Shown here one piece after another: positions 16,908 to 24,908 of a DNA stretch of 64,000 nt. Source of the DNA: Bacteroidales bacterium UBA2712 (GTDB taxonomy: Bacteria; Bacteroidota; Bacteroidia; Bacteroidales; Paludibacteraceae); contig DEKW01000013.1 of NCBI GenBank assembly GCA_002354055.1, positions 62,001 to 126,000 of the forward strand. Reading direction: 5' to 3'. Numbering within the stretch: position 1 is the stretch's first letter; each line of letters opens with the position of its first letter. The notes below the pieces were generated by a model that did not search any database, was not told the origin of the DNA, and was given only the letters and a program-made list of their open reading frames with translations. The position numbers were made by a program, and so were the translations under genes.

Positions 16908-17106
16908 AGTCCAATCGTTAGTGATTAGTTAGTGATTCGTTGGATATTCGTTAGTCATTGTACTACCTATTACGTACCCTAATTGGAGGCACTTGCCCGG
17001 CAATACGCACTGTCCTTCTCCCGTTCCTTTTCTCCTAAAAATCAAATAATAATGCGTGGATATTTGCATAATTCAAAAAAAAGCAGTACTTTTGCAGGCG
17101 ATTTTA
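16908..17106 (+). repeat. Dispersed ~200-bp intergenic repeat, copy 1
   Basis: Starts AGTCCAATCGTTAGTGATTA and runs through an internal direct repeat (GTTAGTGATT twice), the segment GGAGGCACTTGC, and TTTTCTCCTAAAAATCAAAT into the promoter of the NhaC-type antiporter. A second copy at 53950-54146 matches almost base for base over the first 100 bases, with a few substitutions and indels after that. No reading frame was found. It may be a mobile non-coding element, an untranslated regulatory region or a small-RNA gene. Confidence 0.85.
17063..17094 (+). promoter_or_regulatory. Promoter of the NhaC-type antiporter
   Basis: TTTG 17063-17066, 20-base spacer containing AATTCAAAAAAAAG, TACTTTTG 17087-17094. 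It forms the right end of repeat copy 1. Confidence 0.8.
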
Positions 17107-17120
17107 ATGAATAAAAAATA

Positions 17121-18407
17121 ATGAAAAAAGGGTTATTGGCACTTAGCCCCATAGTGGCGATGGTCGTACTGTTGATCATACTCTCTATCTACCATGGGGG
17201 AGTGAGCAATGCGCCGCTGTTGTTTATCTTTGTTATCACGGCAATGATCTCCGTGGCGGTGACACGCGGACTTTCGCTGACGGAGAGAATCTCTATTTTC
17301 TCGCGCGGCGCAGGAAGTCCGAACCTGTTGCTGATGGTTTGGATCTTTATGTTAGCCGGCGCTTTTGCGGCTACCGCGAAAGAGATGGGCGCCGCAGGAG
17401 CAATGGTGGACTTGACGCTTCGTGTCCTGCCTGCCAATTTTGCATTAGGAGGGTTGTTTGTCGCCGCCTGTCTAACCTCAATTTGCATGGGTACGAGCGT
17501 GGGTACAATCGTAGCTCTGATGCCTATTGCTACAGGGATGGCAGAAGCTACCACGATGACTCTCCCGATTGTCTCGGCAGCCGTAGTAGGAGGAGCGTTC
17601 TTCGGGGATAACCTCTCCGTCATCAGCGATACCACCATCGTAGCCACGCAATCGCAGGGATGCCGGATGAGCGATAAGTTCCGTTTTAACATCCGGATGG
17701 TCACACCGGCAGCTATCCTTGTTACCGCGCTGTATATTTTCTTAGGTTGGGGCACCACGGGAATTGAGACTGAAGGGTGCGTACACTGGTGGAAAGTGAT
17801 GCCATATTTCGTCGTTTTCTTCTGTGCTATATGCCGAATGGACGTGACGATCGTCCTTGCTTTAGGATGCGTACTTACATGCGCAACTGGTATTATTGAT
17901 GGCAGTTATGACCTAATCGGGTGGGAAGAAGCCGCTATGAAAGGGGTCATGGGTATGAGCGAACTTATCTTGATCTCTTTGCTTGCAGGAGGAATTTTTG
18001 CGCTGATCCGTTATAACGGAGGTTTCGATTTCATGATTTCCCGCATGACGCAGCATGTGAAGAGCACCGCAGGAGCGGAATGGAGCATCTGCGGTCTGGT
18101 TGCCTTCGCCAATATCTGTACGGCCAACAACACGATTGCCATCCTCTCGGTTGGAGACATCGCAAAACAAGTGGCGGAGAAGTTCAATATCGATCCTCGC
18201 AGAAGTGCCAGTCTGCTGGATACTACCAGCTGTTGTGTACAGGGACTCCTGCCATATGGCGCGCAGTTGCTGATGGCATCCGGGATAGCCGGTATTAGTG
18301 CGATGAGTATCGTGCCATGGCTTTTCTATCCGTTCCTCCTGGGCCTGACAGTGATCGCTACTATCGTGTTCCAACGAAAAAATGCAGAAAAAATGCAAAA
18401 TATTTGA
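17121..18407 (+). CDS. Na+/H+ antiporter, NhaC family
   Basis: 428 residues with 10-12 hydrophobic segments. It shows the family pattern of a conserved half-helix TSICMGTSVGTIVALMPIA (about 114-132), then GGAFFGDNLSVISDTTIVA (about 155-173) and the C-terminal CVQGLLPYGAQLLMASG. It exchanges protons for sodium across the inner membrane in pH and salt homeostasis. It is a single-gene transcript with its own promoter and ends about 10 bases before the rplM promoter begins. Confidence 0.9.
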   Translation: MKKGLLALSPIVAMVVLLIILSIYHGGVSNAPLLFIFVITAMISVAVTRGLSLTERISIFSRGAGSPNLLLMVWIFMLAGAFAATAKEMGAAGAMVDLTLRVLPANFALGGLFVAACLTSICMGTSVGTIVALMPIATGMAEATTMTLPIVSAAVVGGAFFGDNLSVISDTTIVATQSQGCRMSDKFRFNIRMVTPAAILVTALYIFLGWGTTGIETEGCVHWWKVMPYFVVFFCAICRMDVTIVLALGCVLTCATGIIDGSYDLIGWEEAAMKGVMGMSELILISLLAGGIFALIRYNGGFDFMISRMTQHVKSTAGAEWSICGLVAFANICTANNTIAILSVGDIAKQVAEKFNIDPRRSASLLDTTSCCVQGLLPYGAQLLMASGIAGISAMSIVPWLFYPFLLGLTVIATIVFQRKNAEKMQNI

Positions 18408-18413
18408 AAAAAA

Positions 18414-18445
18414 TTTGGTCATGTCAAAAAAAAGTAGTAATTTTG
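18414..18445 (+). promoter_or_regulatory. Promoter of the rplM-rpsI operon
   Basis: TTTG 18414-18417, 20-base spacer, TAATTTTG 18438-18445. Transcription from about 18452 gives a leader of about 138 bases before the ATG at 18590. Confidence 0.85.
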
Positions 18446-18451
18446 CAGCCG

Positions 18452-18589
18452 TTTTGCGTGTGTAATGCACGCGGACGCATATGAACAATAATTATTAATC
18501 GTAAGACAGGGCGGTGGATAACGTAGGGTTCGCCCGTAAAACGAAAGTCATAAAGGATGTCCGTCGGTCTTACTAAATTTTTAAAATTA
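18452..18589 (+). ncRNA. Structured 5' leader of rplM (candidate L13 autoregulatory element)
   Basis: The leader contains hairpin GCGTG/CACGC (18456-18460 with 1868-type partner at 18468-18472). It also has a closing helix GTAAGAC (18501-18507) with GTCTTAC (18567-18573) that encloses GGGCG (18509-18513) pairing with CGCCC (18531-18535). The closing helix ends 16 bases before the L13 start. Ribosomal-protein operons are commonly controlled by binding of a ribosomal protein to such a leader, and leaders of L13 operons in Bacteroidia have, to my knowledge, been proposed. I could not compare with a covariance model. Confidence 0.6.
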
Positions 18590-19045
18590 ATGGAATTTAA
18601 CAGTTACAAAACAGCGTCGGTGAACAAAGCAACCGCCAAGAAAGAGTGGGTTGTGATAGACGCTGAGGGCCAGATTCTTGGCCGCATGGCTTCCAAGGTA
18701 GCGAAACTGCTCCGCGGAAAGTACAAACCGAGCTACACTCCGAACGTGGATTGTGGTGACAACGTAATCATTGTGAATGCTGACAAAGTGCAGCTGACGG
18801 GTAACAAGTGGAACGGCCGCGTATATGTACGCTACACCGGTTTCCCGGGCGGTCAGCGCGAGTTCACTCCGGCAGATTTGCTGGCTAAAGGCGCAGACAA
18901 ACTCGTTCGTCGCGTAGTAAAAGGTATGCTCCCGAAGAACCGTCTTGGCGCTCGTCAGATTAACAATCTGTACATCTTCGCCGGTGCAGAGCACAACATG
19001 CAGGCACAGCAACCCAAACAAATTGATATTAACACCCTCAAATAA
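18590..19045 (+). CDS. rplM: 50S ribosomal protein L13
   Basis: 151 residues from the ATG at 18590. The upstream in-frame ATG at 18557 lies inside the structured leader and adds 11 residues absent from the family. Signatures are WVVIDAEGQILGRMAS (about 19-34), NVDCGDNVIIVNADK and GMLPKNRLG. It is an early-assembly protein of the large subunit. rpsI follows after 9 bases, the standard rplM-rpsI pair. Confidence 0.97.
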   Translation: MEFNSYKTASVNKATAKKEWVVIDAEGQILGRMASKVAKLLRGKYKPSYTPNVDCGDNVIIVNADKVQLTGNKWNGRVYVRYTGFPGGQREFTPADLLAKGADKLVRRVVKGMLPKNRLGARQINNLYIFAGAEHNMQAQQPKQIDINTLK

Positions 19046-19054
19046 TAGAAGTAC

Positions 19055-19441
19055 ATGGAAACAGTTAATGCATTAGGACGTCGTAAAGAGGCAGTAGCCC
19101 GCGTTTACGTAAATGAAGGTGCCGGCAAGATCGTGATCAACGGTCGCGACATCGAGACTTATTTCCCGTCTTCTATTCTGCGCTATATCGTTCTCCAACC
19201 GCTGAACAAACTCGGCGTAGCAGAGAAGTACGATATCAAGGTAACGCTTGACGGCGGTGGCTTCAAAGGCCAGGCAGAGGCGCTTCGCCTCGCTATCGCT
19301 CGTGCGCTGGTGAAAATCAATCCTGAAGACAAGGCTGCGCTGAAGGCAGAAGGCTTCATGACTCGTGACGCTCGTGAGGTTGAGCGTAAGAAACCGGGTC
19401 AGCCGAAGGCTCGTAAGCACTTCCAGTTCAGTAAGCGTTAA
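19055..19441 (+). CDS. rpsI: 30S ribosomal protein S9
   Basis: 128 residues of normal length, beginning with GRRKEAVARVYV and ending with the conserved basic tail (RKKPGQPKARKHFQFSKR) that reaches the P-site tRNA. VTLDGGGFKGQAEALRLAIARA is the core segment. It is co-transcribed with rplM. Confidence 0.97.
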   Translation: METVNALGRRKEAVARVYVNEGAGKIVINGRDIETYFPSSILRYIVLQPLNKLGVAEKYDIKVTLDGGGFKGQAEALRLAIARALVKINPEDKAALKAEGFMTRDAREVERKKPGQPKARKHFQFSKR

Positions 19442-19448
19442 TCGAACA

Positions 19449-19499
19449 ACTCCAAATCGTGTGGACTCCTTCGGGATTACCACACGATTGTTTTGGAGT
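19449..19499 (+). terminator. Long stem-loop between rpsI and rpsB
   Basis: ACTCCAAATCGTGTGG (19449-19464) pairs with CCACACGATTGTTTTGGAGT (19480-19499) around a 15-base loop containing CTTCGG. The stem is long, but the following CTCAAACGTATG lacks a T-run. It may be a weak terminator or attenuator, or an RNA-processing or protection site between the two parts of the operon. Confidence 0.55.
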
Positions 19500-19613
19500 C
19501 TCAAACGTATGTGCGTGCGCGTATATTTAATAATGTATTATGCGCGTGAAAGAGATCCCCAAAATACAAGGAGAAATAATAATTATTCATTAATCATTAT
19601 TCATTAAAAACAA

Positions 19614-20453
19614 ATGAGAACAAATTTTGATCAACTTCTCGAGGCTGGCGCACATTTTGGTCACCTCAAACGTAAATGGAATCCGGCTATGGCTCCTTAC
19701 ATCTACATGGAGCGCAACGGAATCCACATCATCGACCTCAACAAAACTGCTATTAAGATCGAAGAGGCAGCAGAGGCATTGAAGAACCTGGCTCGCAGCG
19801 GCCGTAAGATCCTGTTCGTTGGTACGAAAAAACAGGCTCAGGAGGTTATCGCTGCTCATGCACAAGAGGTGCAGATGCCGTACATCACCGAGCGTTGGGC
19901 CGGCGGTATGCTGACCAACTTCCCGACCATCCGCAAGGCGGTTAAGAAAATGGGGCAGATCGACAAGATGATGACCGACGGTACCCTCGAGAACGTATCC
20001 AAACGCGAGAAATTGCAGATCACCCGTCAGCGTGAGAAACTGGAGAAGAACCTCGGTTCTATCGCAGACATGACTCGTCTCCCGAGCGCCATCTTCGTAG
20101 TGGACGTAATGGAGGAGCACATCGCCGTAGCAGAGGCAAACCGTCTGGGAATCCCTGTATTCGGTATTGTGGACACCAACTCTAACCCGAACAACATCGA
20201 CTTCGTAATCCCGGCTAACGACGATGCTACCAAGGCTATCGACGTGATCTTAACCGCTGTATGCGAGGCTATCAAAGAGGGTCTCGAGGAGCGTAAGGTT
20301 GAGAAGGCTGACGAAGAGGCAGCAGAGGCTCAGGCTAACACCGAGGCTCCGCAGCCGAAAGAGCGCCGTCAACGCATCCGCAAAGCAGCTCCGAAAGCAG
20401 AAGAGAAAGCTGAGGAGAAAGCAGCAGAGGCAAAGGCTGAGGACGCAGAATAA
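19614..20453 (+). CDS. rpsB: 30S ribosomal protein S2
   Basis: 279 residues. The core of about 225 residues carries the family signatures (LLEAGAHFGHLKRKWNP, VGTKKQAQEVI, ERWAGGMLTNF, PVFGIVDTNSNPN). The last 50 residues are an Ala/Glu/Lys-rich extension (KAEEKAEEKAAEAKAE) that is probably disordered and is longer than in E. coli. It sits upstream of tsf, the conserved rpsB-tsf order. The 172-base gap after rpsI holds a stem-loop and AT-rich repeats (TTATTCATTAATCATTATTC). Confidence 0.97.
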   Translation: MRTNFDQLLEAGAHFGHLKRKWNPAMAPYIYMERNGIHIIDLNKTAIKIEEAAEALKNLARSGRKILFVGTKKQAQEVIAAHAQEVQMPYITERWAGGMLTNFPTIRKAVKKMGQIDKMMTDGTLENVSKREKLQITRQREKLEKNLGSIADMTRLPSAIFVVDVMEEHIAVAEANRLGIPVFGIVDTNSNPNNIDFVIPANDDATKAIDVILTAVCEAIKEGLEERKVEKADEEAAEAQANTEAPQPKERRQRIRKAAPKAEEKAEEKAAEAKAEDAE

Positions 20454-20486
20454 TTCTTAATTCTTAATTTTTAATTTTTAATTGAA
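20454..20486. repeat. AT-rich quasi-tandem word between rpsB and tsf
   Basis: TTCTTAATTCTTAATTTT followed by TAATTTTTAATTG: four variants of a 7-8 bp TTAATTTT word fill the whole intergenic gap. It is one of several locus-specific words at gene junctions in this window. Confidence 0.75.
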
Positions 20487-20489
20487 ATT

Positions 20490-21482
20490 ATGGCTGTAAC
20501 ATTAGCTGATATCAAAAAACTGCGCGACATTACAGGCGCAGGTATGATGGATGTCAAGAAGGCTCTGGAAGAGGCAAACGGCGATTTCGAGGTTGCGAAG
20601 GACTTGCTCCGCAAACGTGGACAAGCTATCGCAGCAAAACGTTCCGACCGTGAGGCTTCCGAGGGTTGCGTTCTGGCAAAAGTAAAAGACGGCTTTGGCG
20701 CTATCGTTGGCGTGAAATGCGAGACCGACTTCGTAGCTAAGAACGAGGACTTCGTAGGTATGGTGAAACTGATTCTGGATGCTGCTTTGGAAAACAAAGT
20801 ACGTTCCGCAGAGGAGCTGAAGAACCTCAAGATCGGTAACTTCACAGTAGCAGAGATCATCACCGAGCGCTCCGGCGTTACGGGTGAGAAGATGGAGCTT
20901 GCCGACTACGCTTGCCTTGAGGCACCGGTAGTGGACGCTTACAACCACCTGGGTAACAAACTCAGCTCGCTCGTTGCAGCAGAGGCTGGCGCTGACCACG
21001 AGACCGTTCACGGTATCTCGATGCAGGTAGCCGCCATGAGCCCGATCGCACTCGACGCAGATCACGTTGCTGAGGAGGTTAAGAAACATGAGCTCGAGGT
21101 AGCTATTGAGAAGACCAAACAGGACGAGATCAACAAAGCTATCGAGAACGCTATCCGCAAAGCAGGTATCAACCCCGCTCACGTTGATTCCGATGATCAC
21201 ATCGAGTCGAACCAGGCTAAGGGTTGGATCACCGCCGAGCAGGCACAGCAGGCTCGCGAGATCAAAGCAACTGTCGCTAAAGAGGCAGAGGCTAACCTCG
21301 CTAACCAGGCTAAGAAGATCGAGATGATTGCACAAGGTCGTCTTGGTAAGTTCCTCAAGGAGAACACCCTCGTGGAGCAGGCATATATCATGAGCGAGTC
21401 CAAAGAACTCGTGAAGGATGTGCTGAAAGCTAAAGGCGTGGTAATCACTGATTTCCGTCGCATCACACTTTCTGCAGAATAA
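20490..21482 (+). CDS. tsf: Elongation factor Ts
   Basis: 330 residues, with the longer two-subdomain core common in Bacteroidota. Signatures are the UBA-like N-terminus (DIKKLRDITGAGMMDVKKAL), the EF-Tu contact motif KCETDFVAKNEDF (about 75-87) and a coiled-coil-rich C-terminal part. It exchanges GDP for GTP on EF-Tu. It is co-transcribed with rpsB. Confidence 0.97.
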   Translation: MAVTLADIKKLRDITGAGMMDVKKALEEANGDFEVAKDLLRKRGQAIAAKRSDREASEGCVLAKVKDGFGAIVGVKCETDFVAKNEDFVGMVKLILDAALENKVRSAEELKNLKIGNFTVAEIITERSGVTGEKMELADYACLEAPVVDAYNHLGNKLSSLVAAEAGADHETVHGISMQVAAMSPIALDADHVAEEVKKHELEVAIEKTKQDEINKAIENAIRKAGINPAHVDSDDHIESNQAKGWITAEQAQQAREIKATVAKEAEANLANQAKKIEMIAQGRLGKFLKENTLVEQAYIMSESKELVKDVLKAKGVVITDFRRITLSAE

Positions 21483-21494
21483 TGAGATAAACTC

Positions 21495-23273
21495 ATGAGA
21501 AAAATTCTGAAGATAGTTGGATGGGGAGCACTTGTAATAGTGCTCCTCTTTGCTTTGATACTTGTCGTAGCGTCTCCCGTAGCCAAATATGTGGTGAATA
21601 ACTACGGCGAGCAGATCGTCGGTAGGCAGCTCCATACCGAATCGGTGCTCATCAATCCTTACTGGGGTGGCGTGACAATCAAGGAGTTTGAATGCAAAGA
21701 GGTCAACGGGGAGACGAACTTCATCTCCTTTGACAAGCTCTACGTACAGATTGCTTATCCACAGCTGATTGCTCAACGTGTCAAACTGCGCAAGATACAA
21801 CTGGACGGCTTCAACGGACAGATCCTCAAGAGCAACAACAGACTCAATTTCTCGGATATCATCGAGCGTTTCTCGAAGAACGACTCCCTGCCGAAAGACA
21901 CTACGCCAAGCAACTGGACCGTGGCGTTAGACGACATCCGCATCAATAATAGCTCCATCCGTTACCGCGACGTGGTAACCGATAAGCAATGGAAACTGGA
22001 GGATATTTCTCTTCGTGTACCGGGGCTCTTCTTTGACAACACGCAGACGAATGCCGGCTTGGAGTTTGGTCTGCCGACTGGAGGAAGGGTAGGTATCATC
22101 GCCGGCTATCGGATGCAATCCAACAACTACGCCGTGAAACTCAATCTCCACGATGTACATACCGATGTCGTGCTGCCGCTCGTGCAGGATTATCTGAATA
22201 TCAGCGGTCTCGGCGCCAAACTGAATGGGTCGGTGTTGGTGGACGGCAGTCTGGATAACATTACCAATATCCAGATGAAAGGTAACTTAGCGATGAGCGG
22301 ACTCAGTATCCGCGACACGCACGACGACCAGATAGCCGCCATGGATGAGCTGCGCGTGGCGATCAACAAAGGCGATCTGAGTACGAACACCTTCATCCTC
22401 GATACACTCTCTATCGTTGGTATCACGGGCGCTTACGAGGTACACGAGACCTGGAACACACTCTCGCGCCTCATCAAAGAGAAAGAGCCGGAGGAAGATC
22501 ATGCAGAGTCAGACAGCCTTACGACGCCCGAACCCGCGGTGAAGAAAGAGGCTAAACCATTAGTATGGATGGCGAAGAAAGTGAAGATCACCGGTCGTGA
22601 CCTCACGTACCACGACTACTCGATGAAGAACGAGTGGGAGTACGGCATCAAGACGCTGGAGGTGGAAGGCAGCAATATCGCGACCAACGGCCGTAATAGC
22701 GTCACGGCGAAAGCAACACTCATGTCCGACGCACAACTGAAAGCGGATTTCGTAGGCGGTCTCGATCTTGCGAACCAAGACACCCGGCTGAACCTCAAAC
22801 TAACTGGTGTTCAGTTGCAGGACTTCGATGCCCTCTGCCGTAACTACACCGGTTATCCTATAGAAGGCGGTGATCTCAGTCTGGAGAGCCATATAGACGT
22901 GACCTCCGGCAAGATGGACGGAACAAACAAGATCGTCATCGACCATCCGCGGGTAGGTAAGAAAGAGCGCTTCTCTAAGGCGCCGTACAAGAATATCCCC
23001 GTTCGTACGGGCTTTAAGATCCTCACTTCCGCCCAAGACATGATCATCCTGGACGTGCCGGTCAAAGGTGACGCCAAGAGCCCGAAATTCAGTTTCCGCA
23101 AGGTCATCGGCCGTGCGTTGCTGAAAGTCTTCTTCGGTCCGCTCATGGGCGTGAACGACCGTGATAAGATGATTAACGAAGAGGAGTTAAAGGAGATGCA
23201 GGAGTTACTGGGCGATACAGACGTCACAGTGGCCGCAGGGGACAGCGTCCCGCTCACCGAAATAAGCGAGTAG
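21495..23273 (+). CDS. AsmA/DUF748-like membrane-anchored protein
   Basis: 592 residues with one N-terminal transmembrane segment (about 9-29, GALVIVLLFALILVVASPVA), then a long beta-rich periplasmic region with AsmA-type statements (LRKIQLDGFNGQI, LDDIRINNSSIRYRD, VKITGRDLTYHDYS) and a C-terminal segment KVIGRALLKVFFGPLMGV. AsmA-like proteins form lipid-conducting or envelope-maintenance bridges. This specific member is uncharacterised. It lies 12 bases after tsf and overlaps the 3' end of the convergent recQ gene by 69 bases. Confidence 0.82.
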   Translation: MRKILKIVGWGALVIVLLFALILVVASPVAKYVVNNYGEQIVGRQLHTESVLINPYWGGVTIKEFECKEVNGETNFISFDKLYVQIAYPQLIAQRVKLRKIQLDGFNGQILKSNNRLNFSDIIERFSKNDSLPKDTTPSNWTVALDDIRINNSSIRYRDVVTDKQWKLEDISLRVPGLFFDNTQTNAGLEFGLPTGGRVGIIAGYRMQSNNYAVKLNLHDVHTDVVLPLVQDYLNISGLGAKLNGSVLVDGSLDNITNIQMKGNLAMSGLSIRDTHDDQIAAMDELRVAINKGDLSTNTFILDTLSIVGITGAYEVHETWNTLSRLIKEKEPEEDHAESDSLTTPEPAVKKEAKPLVWMAKKVKITGRDLTYHDYSMKNEWEYGIKTLEVEGSNIATNGRNSVTAKATLMSDAQLKADFVGGLDLANQDTRLNLKLTGVQLQDFDALCRNYTGYPIEGGDLSLESHIDVTSGKMDGTNKIVIDHPRVGKKERFSKAPYKNIPVRTGFKILTSAQDMIILDVPVKGDAKSPKFSFRKVIGRALLKVFFGPLMGVNDRDKMINEEELKEMQELLGDTDVTVAAGDSVPLTEISE

Positions 23274-24902
23274 CACTTGTTCCCGGCAGAACTGATTCTG
23301 CTCTGCATATTCCAACATCGCATTGATCTTCGAGATAAAGCGCATCTGACGCTCCTCGAAAATAGCGGGCGAGAGGTAGAGATCTACTTCTCGCTCTTTG
23401 GTCATAGTCAGGCAGCATCCCACAGACCGCGGGATATAGGTGATGATACCCCGTTGAGCGAGAGAGACTAATATCTCATGGTTTGAAGGTTTGTGGGTTT
23501 GAGGGTTTGAGGGTTGATCCGCTTCGCGGACATACTGCAGGTCGGTGTGGATGCCAGAATACGAACGCATCAACACATCTAACATAGCCACTTGTTCGCG
23601 GGAGAGGTTATATTCGCCTAACCGATGCCGCGGCACGTTTATCTGCACCCGCGGCTGCGTCTCGTGCTCTTCTTCAAAGTCGATATAGCCCGCCTGCGTC
23701 AGGATATGCAGGGCAGAGTAGGTCTGCAGCACCGGCAGTTTCATAACGTGGCAGAGTTGGTCCATATGTAGCATGAACCGATGACCGAGACCGCTACCGG
23801 CACCGATCTGCAGGAAGTCCATGGTCTTGTGATAGACCATCTCTACAAACTCCTTCGGCGGATAGGTGTCAACGATGCGTTTCTGAATCTTCGCCTTGTC
23901 CTCACTGGGATTATAGAGCAGCACGGCATACGCCGTCTCTCCGTCTCTTCCGGCTCGTCCTGCCTCTTGGTAATATGACTCGATACAACTGGGTAAATCC
24001 ACATGGATGACCAGCCTTACATCCGCTTTGTCAATACCCATTCCAAACGCATTCGTTGCTACGATAACTCGCGTCTTGCCTTCTTTCCACGCCTCCTGCC
24101 GTTCATTGCGTTCCTTGGTCGTGAGTCCGGCGTGATAATAGGTGGTATGTAGCCATTCGGCGAGTTCCTGCGCGCGCTTGCGGTTGCGGACATAGACAAT
24201 CGCCGAACCCGGCACGCGGGAGAGAATATGCGCTACTTCTTCGGCTTTATTGGTCGTCTGCCGCACGACATAACGCAGGTTCTCGCGATGGAAAGACTTT
24301 CGCAAGACATTTGGTTCGGTAAAGCCCAACTTGGCTTGTATATCCTCGATAGTCTCCGGCGTTGCCGTAGCCGTCAGAGCAAGTACCGGCACACCCGGTA
24401 ATAACTCTCGTACTGCAGCTATGTTCAGATATGAAGGTCGGAAATCATACCCCCATTGCGAGATACAATGTGCTTCATCGACGGCAATCAGACCAATAGG
24501 CAAATCCGCCAGACGCTTACGAAACTCCTCGGACTCCAACCGCTCGGGCGAGCAATACAGAAAATGGTACGGCCCGTACAGACAGTTATCCAATGCCACA
24601 CGCTGTTTATCCCAACTCATACCGGTATAGACCGCCGCGGCTTGGATACCTCGTGCATGCAGGTTCTCCACCTGGTCCTTCATCAACGCGATCAAAGGCG
24701 TGATAACGAAGCAGAGACGTTTGTCCTCGTGCTCGGAGCCCATGACAAGGGTAGGCACCTGAAAACAGATACTCTTGCCGCCTCCCGTAGGCATGAGCGC
24801 TAAGGTATCGCGCCCCGCGAGCACGGCATCGATGATCTCCGCCTGTAAAGGACGAAAATCATCGTAGCCGAAATAGGTATGTAATGCCTCGCGGGGGGTC
24901 AT
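23205..24902 (-). CDS. recQ: RecQ family ATP-dependent DNA helicase
   Basis: 565 residues. Helicase motifs are clear: MPTGGGKSICFQVP (motif I, about 36-49), AVDEAHCISQWGYDFRPSY (II), TATATPETIEDI (III) and QEAGRAGRDGE (VI). The zinc-binding Cys cluster is at the extreme C-terminus (CREQVLLAYF and CGHCDVC), after the winged-helix part, and no HRDC domain follows, a compact architecture unlike E. coli RecQ. A Pro/Gln/Asn/His-rich insert near residue 470 is encoded by an 8-bp tandem repeat. The gene starts 6 bases after gltX ends, so it ends a very long operon. Confidence 0.92.
   Translation of the reverse strand: MTPREALHTYFGYDDFRPLQAEIIDAVLAGRDTLALMPTGGGKSICFQVPTLVMGSEHEDKRLCFVITPLIALMKDQVENLHARGIQAAAVYTGMSWDKQRVALDNCLYGPYHFLYCSPERLESEEFRKRLADLPIGLIAVDEAHCISQWGYDFRPSYLNIAAVRELLPGVPVLALTATATPETIEDIQAKLGFTEPNVLRKSFHRENLRYVVRQTTNKAEEVAHILSRVPGSAIVYVRNRKRAQELAEWLHTTYYHAGLTTKERNERQEAWKEGKTRVIVATNAFGMGIDKADVRLVIHVDLPSCIESYYQEAGRAGRDGETAYAVLLYNPSEDKAKIQKRIVDTYPPKEFVEMVYHKTMDFLQIGAGSGLGHRFMLHMDQLCHVMKLPVLQTYSALHILTQAGYIDFEEEHETQPRVQINVPRHRLGEYNLSREQVAMLDVLMRSYSGIHTDLQYVREADQPSNPQTHKPSNHEILVSLAQRGIITYIPRSVGCCLTMTKEREVDLYLSPAIFEERQMRFISKINAMLEYAEQNQFCREQVLLAYFGERDAVPCGHCDVCIAQ
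23480..23516. repeat. 8-bp tandem repeat inside recQ
   Basis: Four GGTTTGAA / GGTTTGTG / GGTTTGAG / GGTTTGAG units (23480-23511) plus a partial fifth. In the recQ frame they read as PSNPQTHKPSN, sitting between the winged-helix and C-terminal parts. An 8-bp unit is not a multiple of three, so a change of one copy would shift the frame. Confidence 0.85.
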
Positions 24903-24908
24903 GGTGAA

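Noticed and set aside
23480..23516. Telomere-like or G-quadruplex element
   Set aside because: The G-runs are short and the stretch is read in frame in recQ; a tandem repeat explains it more simply.
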